From positions 1-51,519 of the forward strand of contig MNXU01000060.1 in NCBI GenBank assembly GCA_001872285.1: a DNA stretch of 51,519 bases. The letters run 5' to 3'. Source of the DNA: Betaproteobacteria bacterium CG2_30_68_42. GTDB lineage: Bacteria; Pseudomonadota; Gammaproteobacteria; Burkholderiales; Rhodocyclaceae. Below are positions 28,768 to 41,050 of the stretch, piece by piece (the first letter of the stretch is position 1; each line of letters starts with the position of its first letter). A program made the translations under genes and the position numbers. The notes beneath the pieces were generated by a model, which worked only from the letters and a program-made list of their open reading frames with translations, had not been told where the DNA came from and did no database searches.

Positions 28768-28880
28768 ATCAGCGCCAGCTTGCGCAGGATGAAGCTCAAC
28801 ACCATTGCCGCAGCGATCGCCGCCAGGATCAGTGCGGTGCGCCGACTGTGACGCGTTTGCCGCGCGAGATTCTCAGCCAC
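28764..28880 (-). CDS. Cytochrome oxidase small assembly protein
   Basis: 38 aa from GTG 28880: basic N-terminus (AENLARQTRHSRRT), then one membrane helix (ALILAAIAAAMVLSFIL) and RKLALI. It is easy to miss because of its size. Support: a strong GAGGTGA site 7 bases before the GTG, which itself spans the coxA stop, and an ATGA overlap with ctaG. A tiny one-helix gene at exactly this place between coxA and ctaG is typical of betaproteobacterial cox operons. Function is assumed to be in oxidase assembly. Confidence 0.82.
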   Translation of the reverse strand: MAENLARQTRHSRRTALILAAIAAAMVLSFILRKLALI

Positions 28881-28887
28881 CGTGATG

Positions 28888-30474
28888 TCACCTCAGCGTG
28901 GGCGCTTCCTGGAACGTATGGTAGGGCGCAGGCGAGGGCACCGTCCACTCCAGCCCCTGGGCACCATCCCAAGGCCGCGCTTCGGCCTTCTCACCACCGC
29001 GAATGGTCTTGAGAACCACGTACAGGAACAGCAACTGGGAAAACCCGAAGACGAAGGCGCCGGCCGATGACACCGCATTCCAGTCGGCGAACTGCAGGGC
29101 GTAGTCGGGGATGCGGCGCGGCATTCCGGCGAGCCCCAGGAAGTGCTGCGGGAAGAACGTCACGTTGAACGAGATGAAGGACAGCCAGAAGTGCAGTTTG
29201 CCCAGGCGCTCATCGTACAGGTGGCCCGTCCATTTCGGGATCCAGAAATAGACCGCACCGAACGCCGAGAAGAGGGCACCGGCGACCATCACGTAGTGGA
29301 AATGCGCCACGACGTAGTAGGTGTCCTGCACCTGCACGTCCACCGCGGTCATCGCCAGTATGAGCCCGGTAAAGCCGCCGACCGTAAACAGAAACAGGAA
29401 ACCGACGCAGAACAGCATCGGGGTCTCGAAGGTCAGCGCTCCCCGCCACATGGTCGCCACCCAGTTGAACACCTTGACCGCGGTCGGCACCGCGATCAGC
29501 ACGGTGGCATACATGAAGTAGATCTGTCCCGCCACCGGCATGCCGACCACGTACATGTGGTGGGCCCACACGAAGAAAGAGATGATGGCGATCGACGCCG
29601 TCGCATACACCATCGACGCGTAGCCGAAAAGCGGCTTGCGCGCGTACGCGGGGATCACCTGCGAGACGACGCCGAAGGCCGGCAACGCGATGATATAGAC
29701 CTCCGGGTGCCCGAAGAACCAGAAGATATGCTGGAACAGCACCGGATCACCGCCGCCGGCGGCATTGAAGAAACTGGTGCCGAAATGGCGGTCGGTGAGG
29801 GTCATGGTCACCGCGCCGGCGAGCACGGGCATCGTTGCGATCAGCAGGAAGGCCGTGATCAGCCAGGTCCAGCAGAACATCGGCATCTTCATCAGCGTCA
29901 TGCCGGGGGCACGCAGGTTGAGGATCGTCGTCGCGATATTGATCGACCCCATGATCGAGCTCATGCCGAGGATGTGCACGGCGAAGATCGTCAGATCCAT
30001 GCCGATGCCCATCTGGATGGACAGCGGCGCGTAGAGCGTCCAGCCGGTCCCGGCCGCCCCGCCGGTCACGAACATCGAGGCGATCAGAAGGATCGCGGCA
30101 ACGGGCAGCAGCCAGAAGCTCCAGTTGTTCATGCGCGCGAACGCCATGTCGGGGGCGCCGATCATGAGCGGGATCATCCAGTTGGCGAAGCCGACGAACG
30201 CCGGCATGATCGCGCCGAACACCATGATCAGGCCGTGCAGCGTGATCATCTGGTTGAAAAACTCCGGCTGCACATACTGCAGACCCGGCTGGAACAGCTC
30301 GGCGCGCACGATCAGCGCCATCACGCCACCGACCATGAACATCACGAAACTGAACCACAGGTACATCGTGCCGATGTCCTTGTGGTTGGTCGTCGTCACC
30401 CAGCGCATGATCCCGGCGCGGTGATGCGCGTGTTCGTGACCGGTGCCCGATTCGTGCGCGTGCGCTGCTTCCAT
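28888..30474 (-). CDS. coxA: Cytochrome c oxidase subunit I
   Basis: 528 aa with twelve membrane helices. Heme a3/CuB region: FFGHPEVYIIALP with the cross-linked His-Tyr pair, then HHMY; HFHYVM near helix X provides heme ligands. This is an A-type heme-copper oxidase catalytic subunit reducing O2 at the inner membrane while pumping protons. The His-rich N-terminal tail (HAHESGTGHEHAHH) is unusual and could bind metal. A ribosome site (AGGAG) precedes the ATG. Confidence 0.98.
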   Translation of the reverse strand: MEAAHAHESGTGHEHAHHRAGIMRWVTTTNHKDIGTMYLWFSFVMFMVGGVMALIVRAELFQPGLQYVQPEFFNQMITLHGLIMVFGAIMPAFVGFANWMIPLMIGAPDMAFARMNNWSFWLLPVAAILLIASMFVTGGAAGTGWTLYAPLSIQMGIGMDLTIFAVHILGMSSIMGSINIATTILNLRAPGMTLMKMPMFCWTWLITAFLLIATMPVLAGAVTMTLTDRHFGTSFFNAAGGGDPVLFQHIFWFFGHPEVYIIALPAFGVVSQVIPAYARKPLFGYASMVYATASIAIISFFVWAHHMYVVGMPVAGQIYFMYATVLIAVPTAVKVFNWVATMWRGALTFETPMLFCVGFLFLFTVGGFTGLILAMTAVDVQVQDTYYVVAHFHYVMVAGALFSAFGAVYFWIPKWTGHLYDERLGKLHFWLSFISFNVTFFPQHFLGLAGMPRRIPDYALQFADWNAVSSAGAFVFGFSQLLFLYVVLKTIRGGEKAEARPWDGAQGLEWTVPSPAPYHTFQEAPTLR

Positions 30475-30517
30475 TCCCTGTCTCCTCGAAACCGCGAAGT
30501 TTTCCTTACCGGGGCGC

Positions 30518-31654
30518 CTACTTGGCGCGCGCGGCCTTGATCTCGGCCGGCTGCACCGCTTCCCCCGTCTTGTTGCTCCAGGTGTTGCGAGTGTAAGTGA
30601 TCACGGCGGCGATGTCGGTGTCACCGAGCTGCTTGCCGAAGGCCGCCATGGCCGTGCCGGGTCTGCCATTGAGCACGGTGCCGATCTGGCCCGCCGTCGG
30701 TCCCAGCACCACCTTCGAACCGTCTAGGGCCGGGAACGCGCCGGGAATGCCCCGACCAGTCGCCTGATGACACGGAACGCAGTTGGCCGTATAGACCTTT
30801 GCGCCACGCGCCTTCAATTCGTCCAGCGCCCAGGTCTTGCCCGCCTCTCCGGCCGCCGCGGCGATGAGCTTCTGCTGATCCTCAACCCATTTGTCGTACT
30901 TCTCGGCGGAAACCACTTCGACCACCACCGGCATGAATCCGTGATCCTTGCCGCACAACTCGGTGCACTGGCCACGGAACACCCCTTCGCGCTCGGCCCT
31001 GAACGACGTGTCGCGAACAAAGCCGGGGATCGCGTCCTGTTTGATCGCCAGCTCCGGGATCGCCCAGGAATGGATGACATCCGTGGCGGTGGTGAGCACC
31101 CGAATCTTCCTGCCGACCGGGACCACCAGCGGACGATCGACTTCCAGCAGGTAATGCTCGCCCTTCGGAGCGCCGCCGTCGATCTGCTCGCGCGGGGTCG
31201 CCAGGACGCTCAGGTAGTGGATCCCCTCCCCTTGGCCCTTGAGGTAGTCGTAGCCCCATTTCCACTGGGAGCCGGTTGCCTTGACGGTGATATCCGGTTG
31301 CGAGCTGTCGCGCATGGCCAACACGGTTTTCGTTGCCGGAATCATCATGCCGACCAGGACGACGAAAGGCACGACGGTCCACGCCACCTCGACCCCGGTG
31401 CTCTCGTGGAAACTCGCCGCCTGATGGCCCCGGGACTTGCGGTGGGCATACATCGAGTACGACAGCAGGCCGAACACCACGACGAAGACAACCACGATGA
31501 TCGTCATCATCAGGTTGTGCAGATCGAGGATGTCGCGCGCCAGCTTCGTCGCAGGTTCGCGCATGGTGAAATCCCAGGCGGCCTGCACCGCCCCGCCGAA
31601 CAGGGCCACCGCCACACCGGCGATCCAGCGCTTGACGGACCATTGAATCGTCAT
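30518..31654 (-). CDS. coxB: Cytochrome c oxidase subunit II with fused cytochrome c domain
   Basis: 378 aa. A signal-like helix and a second helix anchor the protein; the periplasmic cupredoxin domain holds the CuA motif CTELCGKDHGFMP. A C-terminal extension from about residue 285 carries CVPCH, a heme c site, with a later Met in TAMAAFGKQL as likely axial ligand. This is the caa3-like form in which subunit II has its own cytochrome c domain. AGGAGAGGAAG precedes the ATG. First oxidase structural gene of the operon, 55 bp after the DUF2244 gene. Confidence 0.97.
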   Translation of the reverse strand: MTIQWSVKRWIAGVAVALFGGAVQAAWDFTMREPATKLARDILDLHNLMMTIIVVVFVVVFGLLSYSMYAHRKSRGHQAASFHESTGVEVAWTVVPFVVLVGMMIPATKTVLAMRDSSQPDITVKATGSQWKWGYDYLKGQGEGIHYLSVLATPREQIDGGAPKGEHYLLEVDRPLVVPVGRKIRVLTTATDVIHSWAIPELAIKQDAIPGFVRDTSFRAEREGVFRGQCTELCGKDHGFMPVVVEVVSAEKYDKWVEDQQKLIAAAAGEAGKTWALDELKARGAKVYTANCVPCHQATGRGIPGAFPALDGSKVVLGPTAGQIGTVLNGRPGTAMAAFGKQLGDTDIAAVITYTRNTWSNKTGEAVQPAEIKAARAK

Positions 31655-31709
31655 ACGATCTTCCTCTCCTCTCTTATAGCCGGACCGAGCCGGTTCCGGG
31701 AGTCCCCGC

Positions 31710-32180
31710 CTACGCCGTCCCCTGGCGCAGGGCGGCGAGCCGCCTTCTCAGCTCCGTCGCGAGGGAACACCTACCCTGCGCGTCGAGGTGCCTCCCGACC
31801 ACGATTTCCCGTCCCTGCCCGCGCAGCCGCACCGAACCGTCCCCGCCTGCAACGACCTGCGCCCACGAGGCGTTCAGTTCGTGCCGTGTCCAGCGACCGG
31901 CCTCCCGGATTTCGACACGGAGTCGGCAGGCGTCCAGCGTAATGCGCTCGCAGTCCCCCGCGTGGCGGCGCATCGCCAGCAGCGCCCAGACGAGTCCGAT
32001 GATTTCCAGGCCGGAGAACGGCAGGACAGGCCAGGCTCCGACCGCGGCGAATGCGAGGCCGACGCCCAGACTGATCGTCGCCACGACCGCCATCAGCGCC
32101 GCCGCCGCATCGGGTGCAAGCGAGCAGTTGCGCCGCGCGGAAAAGCAGCATGCCAGCCGATACGCCCAGCACGAATCCAT
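31710..32180 (-). CDS. DUF2244 membrane protein
   Basis: 156 aa from ATG 32180, with GGAGAG six bases upstream; the longer open frame runs back through the promoter and is ignored. The family core is visible: RRNCSLAPDAA, a first membrane helix, AVGAWPVLPFSGLEIIG, a second helix, then a beta-rich cytoplasmic part ending ELRRRLAAL. DUF2244 proteins often head cox operons in this group. Function unknown. Confidence 0.8.
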   Translation of the reverse strand: MDSCWAYRLACCFSARRNCSLAPDAAAALMAVVATISLGVGLAFAAVGAWPVLPFSGLEIIGLVWALLAMRRHAGDCERITLDACRLRVEIREAGRWTRHELNASWAQVVAGGDGSVRLRGQGREIVVGRHLDAQGRCSLATELRRRLAALRQGTA

Positions 32181-32256
32181 CGAAGCTCTCCGCCAAGCCG
32201 TTCCGGGAACCGGGGGGCACACGCATTCTGATATTTTGTTTAAGCGTAAAAGAAGT

Positions 32257-32285
32257 ATATAACACAGCGTCTCCGCGTACAGCAA
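32257..32285 (-). promoter_or_regulatory. Sigma-70 promoter of the cox operon
   Basis: Minus strand: -35 TTGCTG, 17-base spacer, -10 TTATAT. It lies in a clearly AT-rich island (32230-32265) and fires toward the DUF2244-coxB-coxA operon, leaving a leader of about 70 bases. The rest of the gap from 32286 to 32457 shows nothing recognisable. Confidence 0.65.
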
Positions 32286-32457
32286 GTACCAGATGGAACT
32301 TCTGTGCAGGGACCGCGAGGCCCGACCGGCAGCCGCCAGGCGCATCCCGCCGGCCGCCATGGATTTCGCACGCCGCCAGGCATCCGGCCCCGGATCGTCC
32401 GGCACACCATCCACTGCGGCGCCCTCCTCCGCTACGTGGCCTGGGCGCCTGCGACCG

Positions 32458-32994
32458 CTACCCCGCCGCAAGCCGCTTGACCACCGTGAAGGTGTGCGGA
32501 TCCTCGCCGCTGTGCTCGCAGACGAAGCCGAGCTGGCGCACGAATTTCAGCATGCGGTGGTTGTCTGCGAGCACCACGCCCACCATGGTGTCGAACCCGT
32601 GCATGCGAGCGGCATCGAACAGGCGCGCCATCAGCAGGCCCGCCACGCCCCTGCCCTGCCAGGCGTCGTCGACGGCGATGGCGAACTCGCAACTGCCGCC
32701 CTGCGCAGGCGCGCTGTACATGGCGGCACCAATCTCGATCTCGCTGCCCTCGGGCGCGATCGTCGCCACCAGTCCCATCCGCCGGTCGTAATCGACCTCA
32801 CGGACGAACTTGAGCTTCTCGGGCGAAGCCTCGCCGAGCGCGCGCATGAAGCGGTAGTAGCGCGAGTCCCCGGACAGGTGGCGCTCGAACTCGCCTTCGA
32901 GCGGCACGTCTGCGGCGCGCACCGGGCGGATGACGACCTCGGCGCCGTCGACCAAACGGTGCCTGCGCACCAGATCCTGCGGATATTCGTTCAT
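32458..32994 (-). CDS. GNAT family N-acetyltransferase
   Basis: 178 aa from ATG 32994 (MNEYPQDLVRRHRL); TTG 33003 is possible. The acetyl-CoA-binding motif DAWQGRGVAGLLM lies at about residues 120-132, and RYYRFMRALGEASPEKL resembles the GNAT domain attached to acyl-CoA synthetases of the Pat type, here standing alone. Possible role: protein lysine acetylation or small-molecule acetylation. The ribosome site is weak. Monocistronic, convergent with nothing obvious, and divergent from the oxoprolinase gene. Confidence 0.82.
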   Translation of the reverse strand: MNEYPQDLVRRHRLVDGAEVVIRPVRAADVPLEGEFERHLSGDSRYYRFMRALGEASPEKLKFVREVDYDRRMGLVATIAPEGSEIEIGAAMYSAPAQGGSCEFAIAVDDAWQGRGVAGLLMARLFDAARMHGFDTMVGVVLADNHRMLKFVRQLGFVCEHSGEDPHTFTVVKRLAAG

Positions 32995-33092
32995 CTGCGG
33001 CAAGCATAGCAGCAGGGCGCACGCGAAGCGGCCATCCGTTCAGCGGCCGCGGCCGGTAAGATACGGCCGGTGCCGGAACGGGCGGACGGGTG

Positions 33093-36710
<3,618 letters not shown>

Positions 36711-36823
36711 GACGAGCTGCGGCGCGTTCCGCTCGCCGCGAGCCCTTCGCGAGCCCGAACATCGGCGGCCTCATGCGCGCCTGCGCTATGCACTATATCG
36801 TCACGCCACCGGACTGACGGCAC

Positions 36824-36829
36824 TATAAT
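36824..36829 (+). promoter_or_regulatory. Candidate -10 box of the liv-type operon
   Basis: Perfect TATAAT about 90 bases before the first permease ATG, in the 209-base gap after the oxoprolinase gene. No good -35 at standard spacing. It suggests the transporter can be transcribed separately. Confidence 0.4.
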
Positions 36830-36919
36830 GCCCAGACTCTCCGGCGGCGGCCCGCTCCCGCAAACGGGAAAGGCATCGCGGCCGCGGAGTTCGGCCCGGA
36901 GCGGAATGCGCGCAGACAC

Positions 36920-37783
36920 ATGGACTTCTATTTCTTCCTCATCCAGGTCCTGAACGGCGTCCAGTACGGACTGCTGCTCTTCCTGGTCGCGAGCGGGCTG
37001 ACGCTCATCTTCGGCATCATGGGCATCATCAACCTCGCCCACGGAAGCTTCTACATGCTGGGCGCCTACCTGGCGTGGTCGCTCGCGCAATACACCGGCA
37101 GCCTGACGGCGGCGATCGCGCTCGGGGTCGTGCTCACCATCGCGCTCGGCATCGCCCTCGAGCAGGTGCTGTTCCGCCATCTCTATGCCCGCGATCACCT
37201 CTACCAGGTGCTGCTGACCTACGGTCTGATCCTGGTGTTCGACGAGCTGCGCAGCATGATCTGGGGCGACGACGTCCATGGGGTCGCGGTCCCCGCGCTG
37301 CTCGCCTTCTCGATCCCGCTCACCGAGAACCTGAGCTATCCCTTCTACCGGCTGGCGATGTCCGCGGTCTGCCTCGTCATCGCGGGCGCGCTCTGGCTCC
37401 TGATCCGCCACACCCGGCTGGGCATGATGATCCGGGCCGGGGCTTCCAACCGCGAGATGGTGCAGGCGCTGGGCATCAACATCCGCCTCGTCTACACCGT
37501 GGTGTTCGCGCTCGGCGTGGCGCTGGCCGGCTTCGCCGGGATGCTCGCGGCGCCGGTCTCCTCGGTGTTCCCGAGCATGGGCGGGCAGGTGCTCATCATC
37601 TCCTTCGTCGTGGTGGTGATCGGCGGCATCGGTTCGGTCTGGGGCGCGCTCGCGGCGGCGCTGCTGATCGGCATGGCGGACACCTTCGGCAAGGTGCTGG
37701 TGCCCGAGGTGTCCGCAGCGATCGTCTACCTGGTCATGGCGGCGGTGCTGCTGTGGCGGCCCGAAGGACTGTTCAAGCGATGA
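36920..37783 (+). CDS. Branched-chain amino acid-type ABC permease (LivH family)
   Basis: 287 aa, about eight membrane helices, with GLTLIFGIMGIINLAHGSFYMLGAY near the N-terminus and GGIGSVWGALAAALLIG near the C-terminus, both family signatures. Forms the inner-membrane channel with the LivM-like subunit. Its stop overlaps the next start (ATGA). The substrate could be an amino acid, amide or urea; the oxoprolinase upstream points to an amide or cyclic amino acid derivative. Confidence 0.93.
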   Translation: MDFYFFLIQVLNGVQYGLLLFLVASGLTLIFGIMGIINLAHGSFYMLGAYLAWSLAQYTGSLTAAIALGVVLTIALGIALEQVLFRHLYARDHLYQVLLTYGLILVFDELRSMIWGDDVHGVAVPALLAFSIPLTENLSYPFYRLAMSAVCLVIAGALWLLIRHTRLGMMIRAGASNREMVQALGINIRLVYTVVFALGVALAGFAGMLAAPVSSVFPSMGGQVLIISFVVVVIGGIGSVWGALAAALLIGMADTFGKVLVPEVSAAIVYLVMAAVLLWRPEGLFKR

Positions 37784-38757
37784 ACCGCCGCCGGTCGGAC
37801 ATCGCGCTCGCCGCGGCGCTCCTCGCGCTCGCGCTGTTTCCGCTCGCGGGTTCGACCTTCTACCTGCAACTGGTCACCAAGATCATGGCCATGGCGATCT
37901 TCGCGATGAGCCTCGACCTGCTGGTCGGCTACACGGGACTGGTGAGCCTGGGACACGCGGCCTTCTTCGGCATCGCCGGCTACACCCTGGCACTGCTCTC
38001 GCCGCAGTACGAGGCGGCGAACCTGTGGACGACGCTGCCCGCGGCGATGGCGGCCTGCGCGATGTTCGCGCTCGTCACCGGGGCGCTGGTGCTGCGCACG
38101 AGCGGCATCTACTTCATCATGGTGACGCTCGCCTTCGCACAGATGGCCTACTTCGTGTTCCACGACACCGCGCTCGGCGGGGGCTCCGACGGCATCTACA
38201 TCTACGTCAAGCCGGAGATGAAACTCGCGGGCCGGACCCTGCTCGACCTCGGGGACCTCGGCCAGTTCTACGATCTGGTGCTGATCCTGATGACGGCGGT
38301 CTATCTGTTCCTGCGCCGGCTGCTCGGCTCGCCGTTCGGGCGCGCGCTCGCCGGCATCCGCGCCAACGAGCAGCGCATGCGCTCGCTCGGATTTCCGACC
38401 TTCCGCTACAAGCTGGCGGCCTACGTCATCGCCGGCGCACTGGCCGGAATCTCGGGCTACCTCGCCGCGCTCCAGTTCGGCTTCGTCAATCCGGAGATCC
38501 TGTCCTGGCACAACTCCGGAATCGTGCTGATGATGGTGATCCTGGGCGGCATGGGCACGCTGCACGGCGCGATCATCGGAGCGTTCGCGCTGGTGCTGCT
38601 CCAGGAGGTGCTCGCCAACCAGGCCTGGTTCGGCGAGGCGGCGAAACACTGGCAGCTCGCCATGGGCGTGCTCATCGTCCTCGTGGCCCTGTTCCTGCCG
38701 CGCGGGCTGGCGGGCCTCGGTGCGCGGCCGCGCAAGGCGAGCGCCGATGGCCGCTGA
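37780..38757 (+). CDS. Branched-chain amino acid-type ABC permease (LivM family)
   Basis: 325 aa from ATG 37780, overlapping the LivH-like stop. It has about nine membrane helices, SLDLLVGYTGLVSLGHAAFF, and the conserved cytoplasmic loop GRALAGIRANEQRMRSLGF that contacts the ATPase. Its 3' end overlaps the LivG-like start by 11 bases. All four transporter genes overlap, so they are made as a unit. Confidence 0.93.
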   Translation: MNRRRSDIALAAALLALALFPLAGSTFYLQLVTKIMAMAIFAMSLDLLVGYTGLVSLGHAAFFGIAGYTLALLSPQYEAANLWTTLPAAMAACAMFALVTGALVLRTSGIYFIMVTLAFAQMAYFVFHDTALGGGSDGIYIYVKPEMKLAGRTLLDLGDLGQFYDLVLILMTAVYLFLRRLLGSPFGRALAGIRANEQRMRSLGFPTFRYKLAAYVIAGALAGISGYLAALQFGFVNPEILSWHNSGIVLMMVILGGMGTLHGAIIGAFALVLLQEVLANQAWFGEAAKHWQLAMGVLIVLVALFLPRGLAGLGARPRKASADGR

Positions 38758-39499
38758 GCCGATCCTGCGCACCGAGGCGCTCACCCGGCGTTTCGGCGGG
38801 CTGACCGCCGTCAATGACGTCCGCATCGATCTGCGCATGGGCGAGATCCACGCCGTGATCGGCCCCAACGGCGCGGGCAAGTCCACCCTCACCAACCTGC
38901 TCTCGGGAGACCTGCCGCCGACCTCCGGCCGGATCCTGTTCCGCGACCGCGACATCGCGGGGCGCACCCCACACCGCATCTCGCGCCTGGGCGTGGGCCG
39001 CAGCTACCAGAAGACCAACATCTTCAAGCCCTTCACGGTGCTGGAGAACTGCCGCCTGGCGGCGCAGTCGCGCGCACCGCACGCGCTGCGCATCCTGTCG
39101 CGCGCCGAGCGTTTTCGCGACCTCGCCCGCAATGCGGAGGCTGCGCTCGAGCTGGCGGGGCTGGCGCAGCGCGCCGACGAGATCGCAGCCAACCTCTCTC
39201 ACGGAGAGCAGCGCCAACTCGAGATCGCGATGTGTCTGGCGACCGCGCCCACGCTGCTGCTGCTCGACGAGCCGCTGGCGGGAATGGGCGCGACCGAGTC
39301 CGCGCGCATGGTCGAGCTGATCCGCGCGCTCGGGCGCGACCACGCCGTCATGCTGATCGAACACGACATGGACGCGGTGTTCGCGGTGGCGCAGCGTCTC
39401 ACCGTGATGGTCAATGGCGAGGTGCTCGAATCGGGAATGCCCGAGGCGGTGCGCGCGAGCCCCGCCGTCCAGTCCGCCTACCTCGGCCACGGCGAATGA
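38747..39499 (+). CDS. ABC transporter ATPase (LivG family)
   Basis: 250 aa from ATG 38747. Walker A GPNGAGKST is at residues 39-47, the signature LSHGEQRQ, and Walker B LLLLDEPLAGM. LivG-type domains carry the longer helical subdomain (RLGVGRSYQKTNIFKPFTVLE), seen here. It overlaps the LivF-like start (ATGA). One of two ATPases powering the importer. Confidence 0.94.
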   Translation: MAAEPILRTEALTRRFGGLTAVNDVRIDLRMGEIHAVIGPNGAGKSTLTNLLSGDLPPTSGRILFRDRDIAGRTPHRISRLGVGRSYQKTNIFKPFTVLENCRLAAQSRAPHALRILSRAERFRDLARNAEAALELAGLAQRADEIAANLSHGEQRQLEIAMCLATAPTLLLLDEPLAGMGATESARMVELIRALGRDHAVMLIEHDMDAVFAVAQRLTVMVNGEVLESGMPEAVRASPAVQSAYLGHGE

Positions 39500-40218
39500 G
39501 CGCGAGCGGCGAAATCCTGGTCGAGGCGCGCGGGCTCGACACCTATTACGGCGAGAGCCACATCCTGCACGGCGTGGATTTCCGCGTGGCGCGCGGGGAG
39601 ACGCTCGGGCTGATGGGCCGCAACGGCATGGGCAAGTCCACGCTCATCCGCAGCATCCTCGGCCTGGTGAAGCCAAAGCGCGGCTCGGTCAGGGTGCGCG
39701 GGCGCGACTGCACCGGCGCGGAGCCGTACCGGATCGCCCGCCAGGGCATCGCCTACGTTCCCGAGGGGCGCGGCATCTTCCCCAACCTCACGGTGCGCGA
39801 GAACCTGGTGATGGCCGAGCGCAGCGGCGTCGACGGGCGCCGCGAATGGACCCTGGAACGCGTGCTCGCGACCTTCCCGCGGCTCGCCGAGCGGCTCGCG
39901 CACGGCGGCGGGCAGCTCTCCGGCGGCGAGCAGCAGATGCTTACCATCGGGCGAGCGCTGCTGACCAACCCCGACCTACTGTTCCTCGACGAGGCCACCG
40001 AGGGACTCGCACCGCTCATCGCGCGCGAGATCTGGGCGATCGTGCGCGGCATCCGCGCGAGCGGCATCGCGACCGTGATCGTCGACAAGAACTACTCCGC
40101 CGTCATGAAACTCGCGGACCGCGCGGTGATCCTCGTCAAGGGCCGCATCGCCTTCGAGGGCAGTTGCGCGGCGCTCGCCGCCGAGCCCTCCGTGGTGCAG
40201 AACTGTCTCGGCGTATGA
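39496..40218 (+). CDS. ABC transporter ATPase (LivF family)
   Basis: 240 aa from ATG 39496. Walker A GRNGMGKST at 41-49, the LivF-typical YVPEGRGIFPNLTV, signature LSGGEQQML, Walker B LLFLDEATEGL. Partner of the LivG-like ATPase. The hydrolase gene follows after 22 bp. No periplasmic binding protein gene is found anywhere in the cluster. Confidence 0.94.
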   Translation: MSASGEILVEARGLDTYYGESHILHGVDFRVARGETLGLMGRNGMGKSTLIRSILGLVKPKRGSVRVRGRDCTGAEPYRIARQGIAYVPEGRGIFPNLTVRENLVMAERSGVDGRREWTLERVLATFPRLAERLAHGGGQLSGGEQQMLTIGRALLTNPDLLFLDEATEGLAPLIAREIWAIVRGIRASGIATVIVDKNYSAVMKLADRAVILVKGRIAFEGSCAALAAEPSVVQNCLGV

Positions 40219-40240
40219 GGATCGCGGGGAGCCACGGGTG

Positions 40241-41050
40241 ATGGCGACCGCGGATCTTCCGGAGGCGCCCGGCGGCCTTCAGCGGCCGCCGCTCCAGCGG
40301 GTGCGCGCGGGCGGCCACATGCTGGAATACCGCCTCCACCCCGCCTGCGGGCGCGATGCGCCCACCCTGGTGATGCTGCACGAAGGGCTGGGCAGCGTCG
40401 CGATGTGGCGCGATTTTCCGTCCCGCGTCGCGGCCGCGACCGGCTGCCCGACGCTCGTCTATTCGCGCTACGGCTACGGCGGCTCGGATCGACTCGAGGA
40501 GCCCCGCGGCGTTCGCTACATGCACGACGAGGCGCTGGTCGCGCTTCCCGAACTGCTGGACGAGCTGCACATCGCGCGCCCGATCCTGATCGGCCATTCG
40601 GACGGCGCCTCGATCGCGCTCATCCACGCCGGAGACGGCCGCCGGGAGGTCGCCGGCCTGGTGCTGATGGCCCCGCACGTGTTCGTCGAGGACCTCTCGG
40701 TGGCCAGCATCGCGAAGGCGAAGATCGCCTGGGAGACGACCGACCTGCCGCGGCGCCTCGCGCGCTACCACGACGACGCCGAGCGCAGCTTCCGGGGCTG
40801 GAACGACATCTGGCTGCATCCGGATTTCCGCGCCTGGAACATCACCGGCTACCTGTCCGGCATCCGCTGTCCCATCCTCGCCCTCCAGGGCATGGACGAC
40901 GAATACGGGACGATGGCCCAGGTCGAGACCATCGCCGCGCACTGCCGGGACGTCGAGATCCTGAAGCTCGCCGACTGCCGGCACTCTGCGCACCGCGATC
41001 AGCCCGAAGCGACCCTCGCGGCGATCCGGCGCTTCGTCACCGGGGGCTGA
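40241..41050 (+). CDS. Alpha/beta hydrolase
   Basis: 269 aa from ATG 40241 (GTG 40238 adjacent), with GGGGAG upstream. The nucleophile elbow is GHSDGAS, the acid probably the Asp in ALQGMDDEYG, and the base His in DCRHSAHRD. No signal peptide. As the last gene of the transporter operon it probably acts on the imported compound or its product; ester versus amide substrate cannot be told. Its last 14 bases overlap the convergent MtfA-like gene. Confidence 0.85.
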   Translation: MATADLPEAPGGLQRPPLQRVRAGGHMLEYRLHPACGRDAPTLVMLHEGLGSVAMWRDFPSRVAAATGCPTLVYSRYGYGGSDRLEEPRGVRYMHDEALVALPELLDELHIARPILIGHSDGASIALIHAGDGRREVAGLVLMAPHVFVEDLSVASIAKAKIAWETTDLPRRLARYHDDAERSFRGWNDIWLHPDFRAWNITGYLSGIRCPILALQGMDDEYGTMAQVETIAAHCRDVEILKLADCRHSAHRDQPEATLAAIRRFVTGG

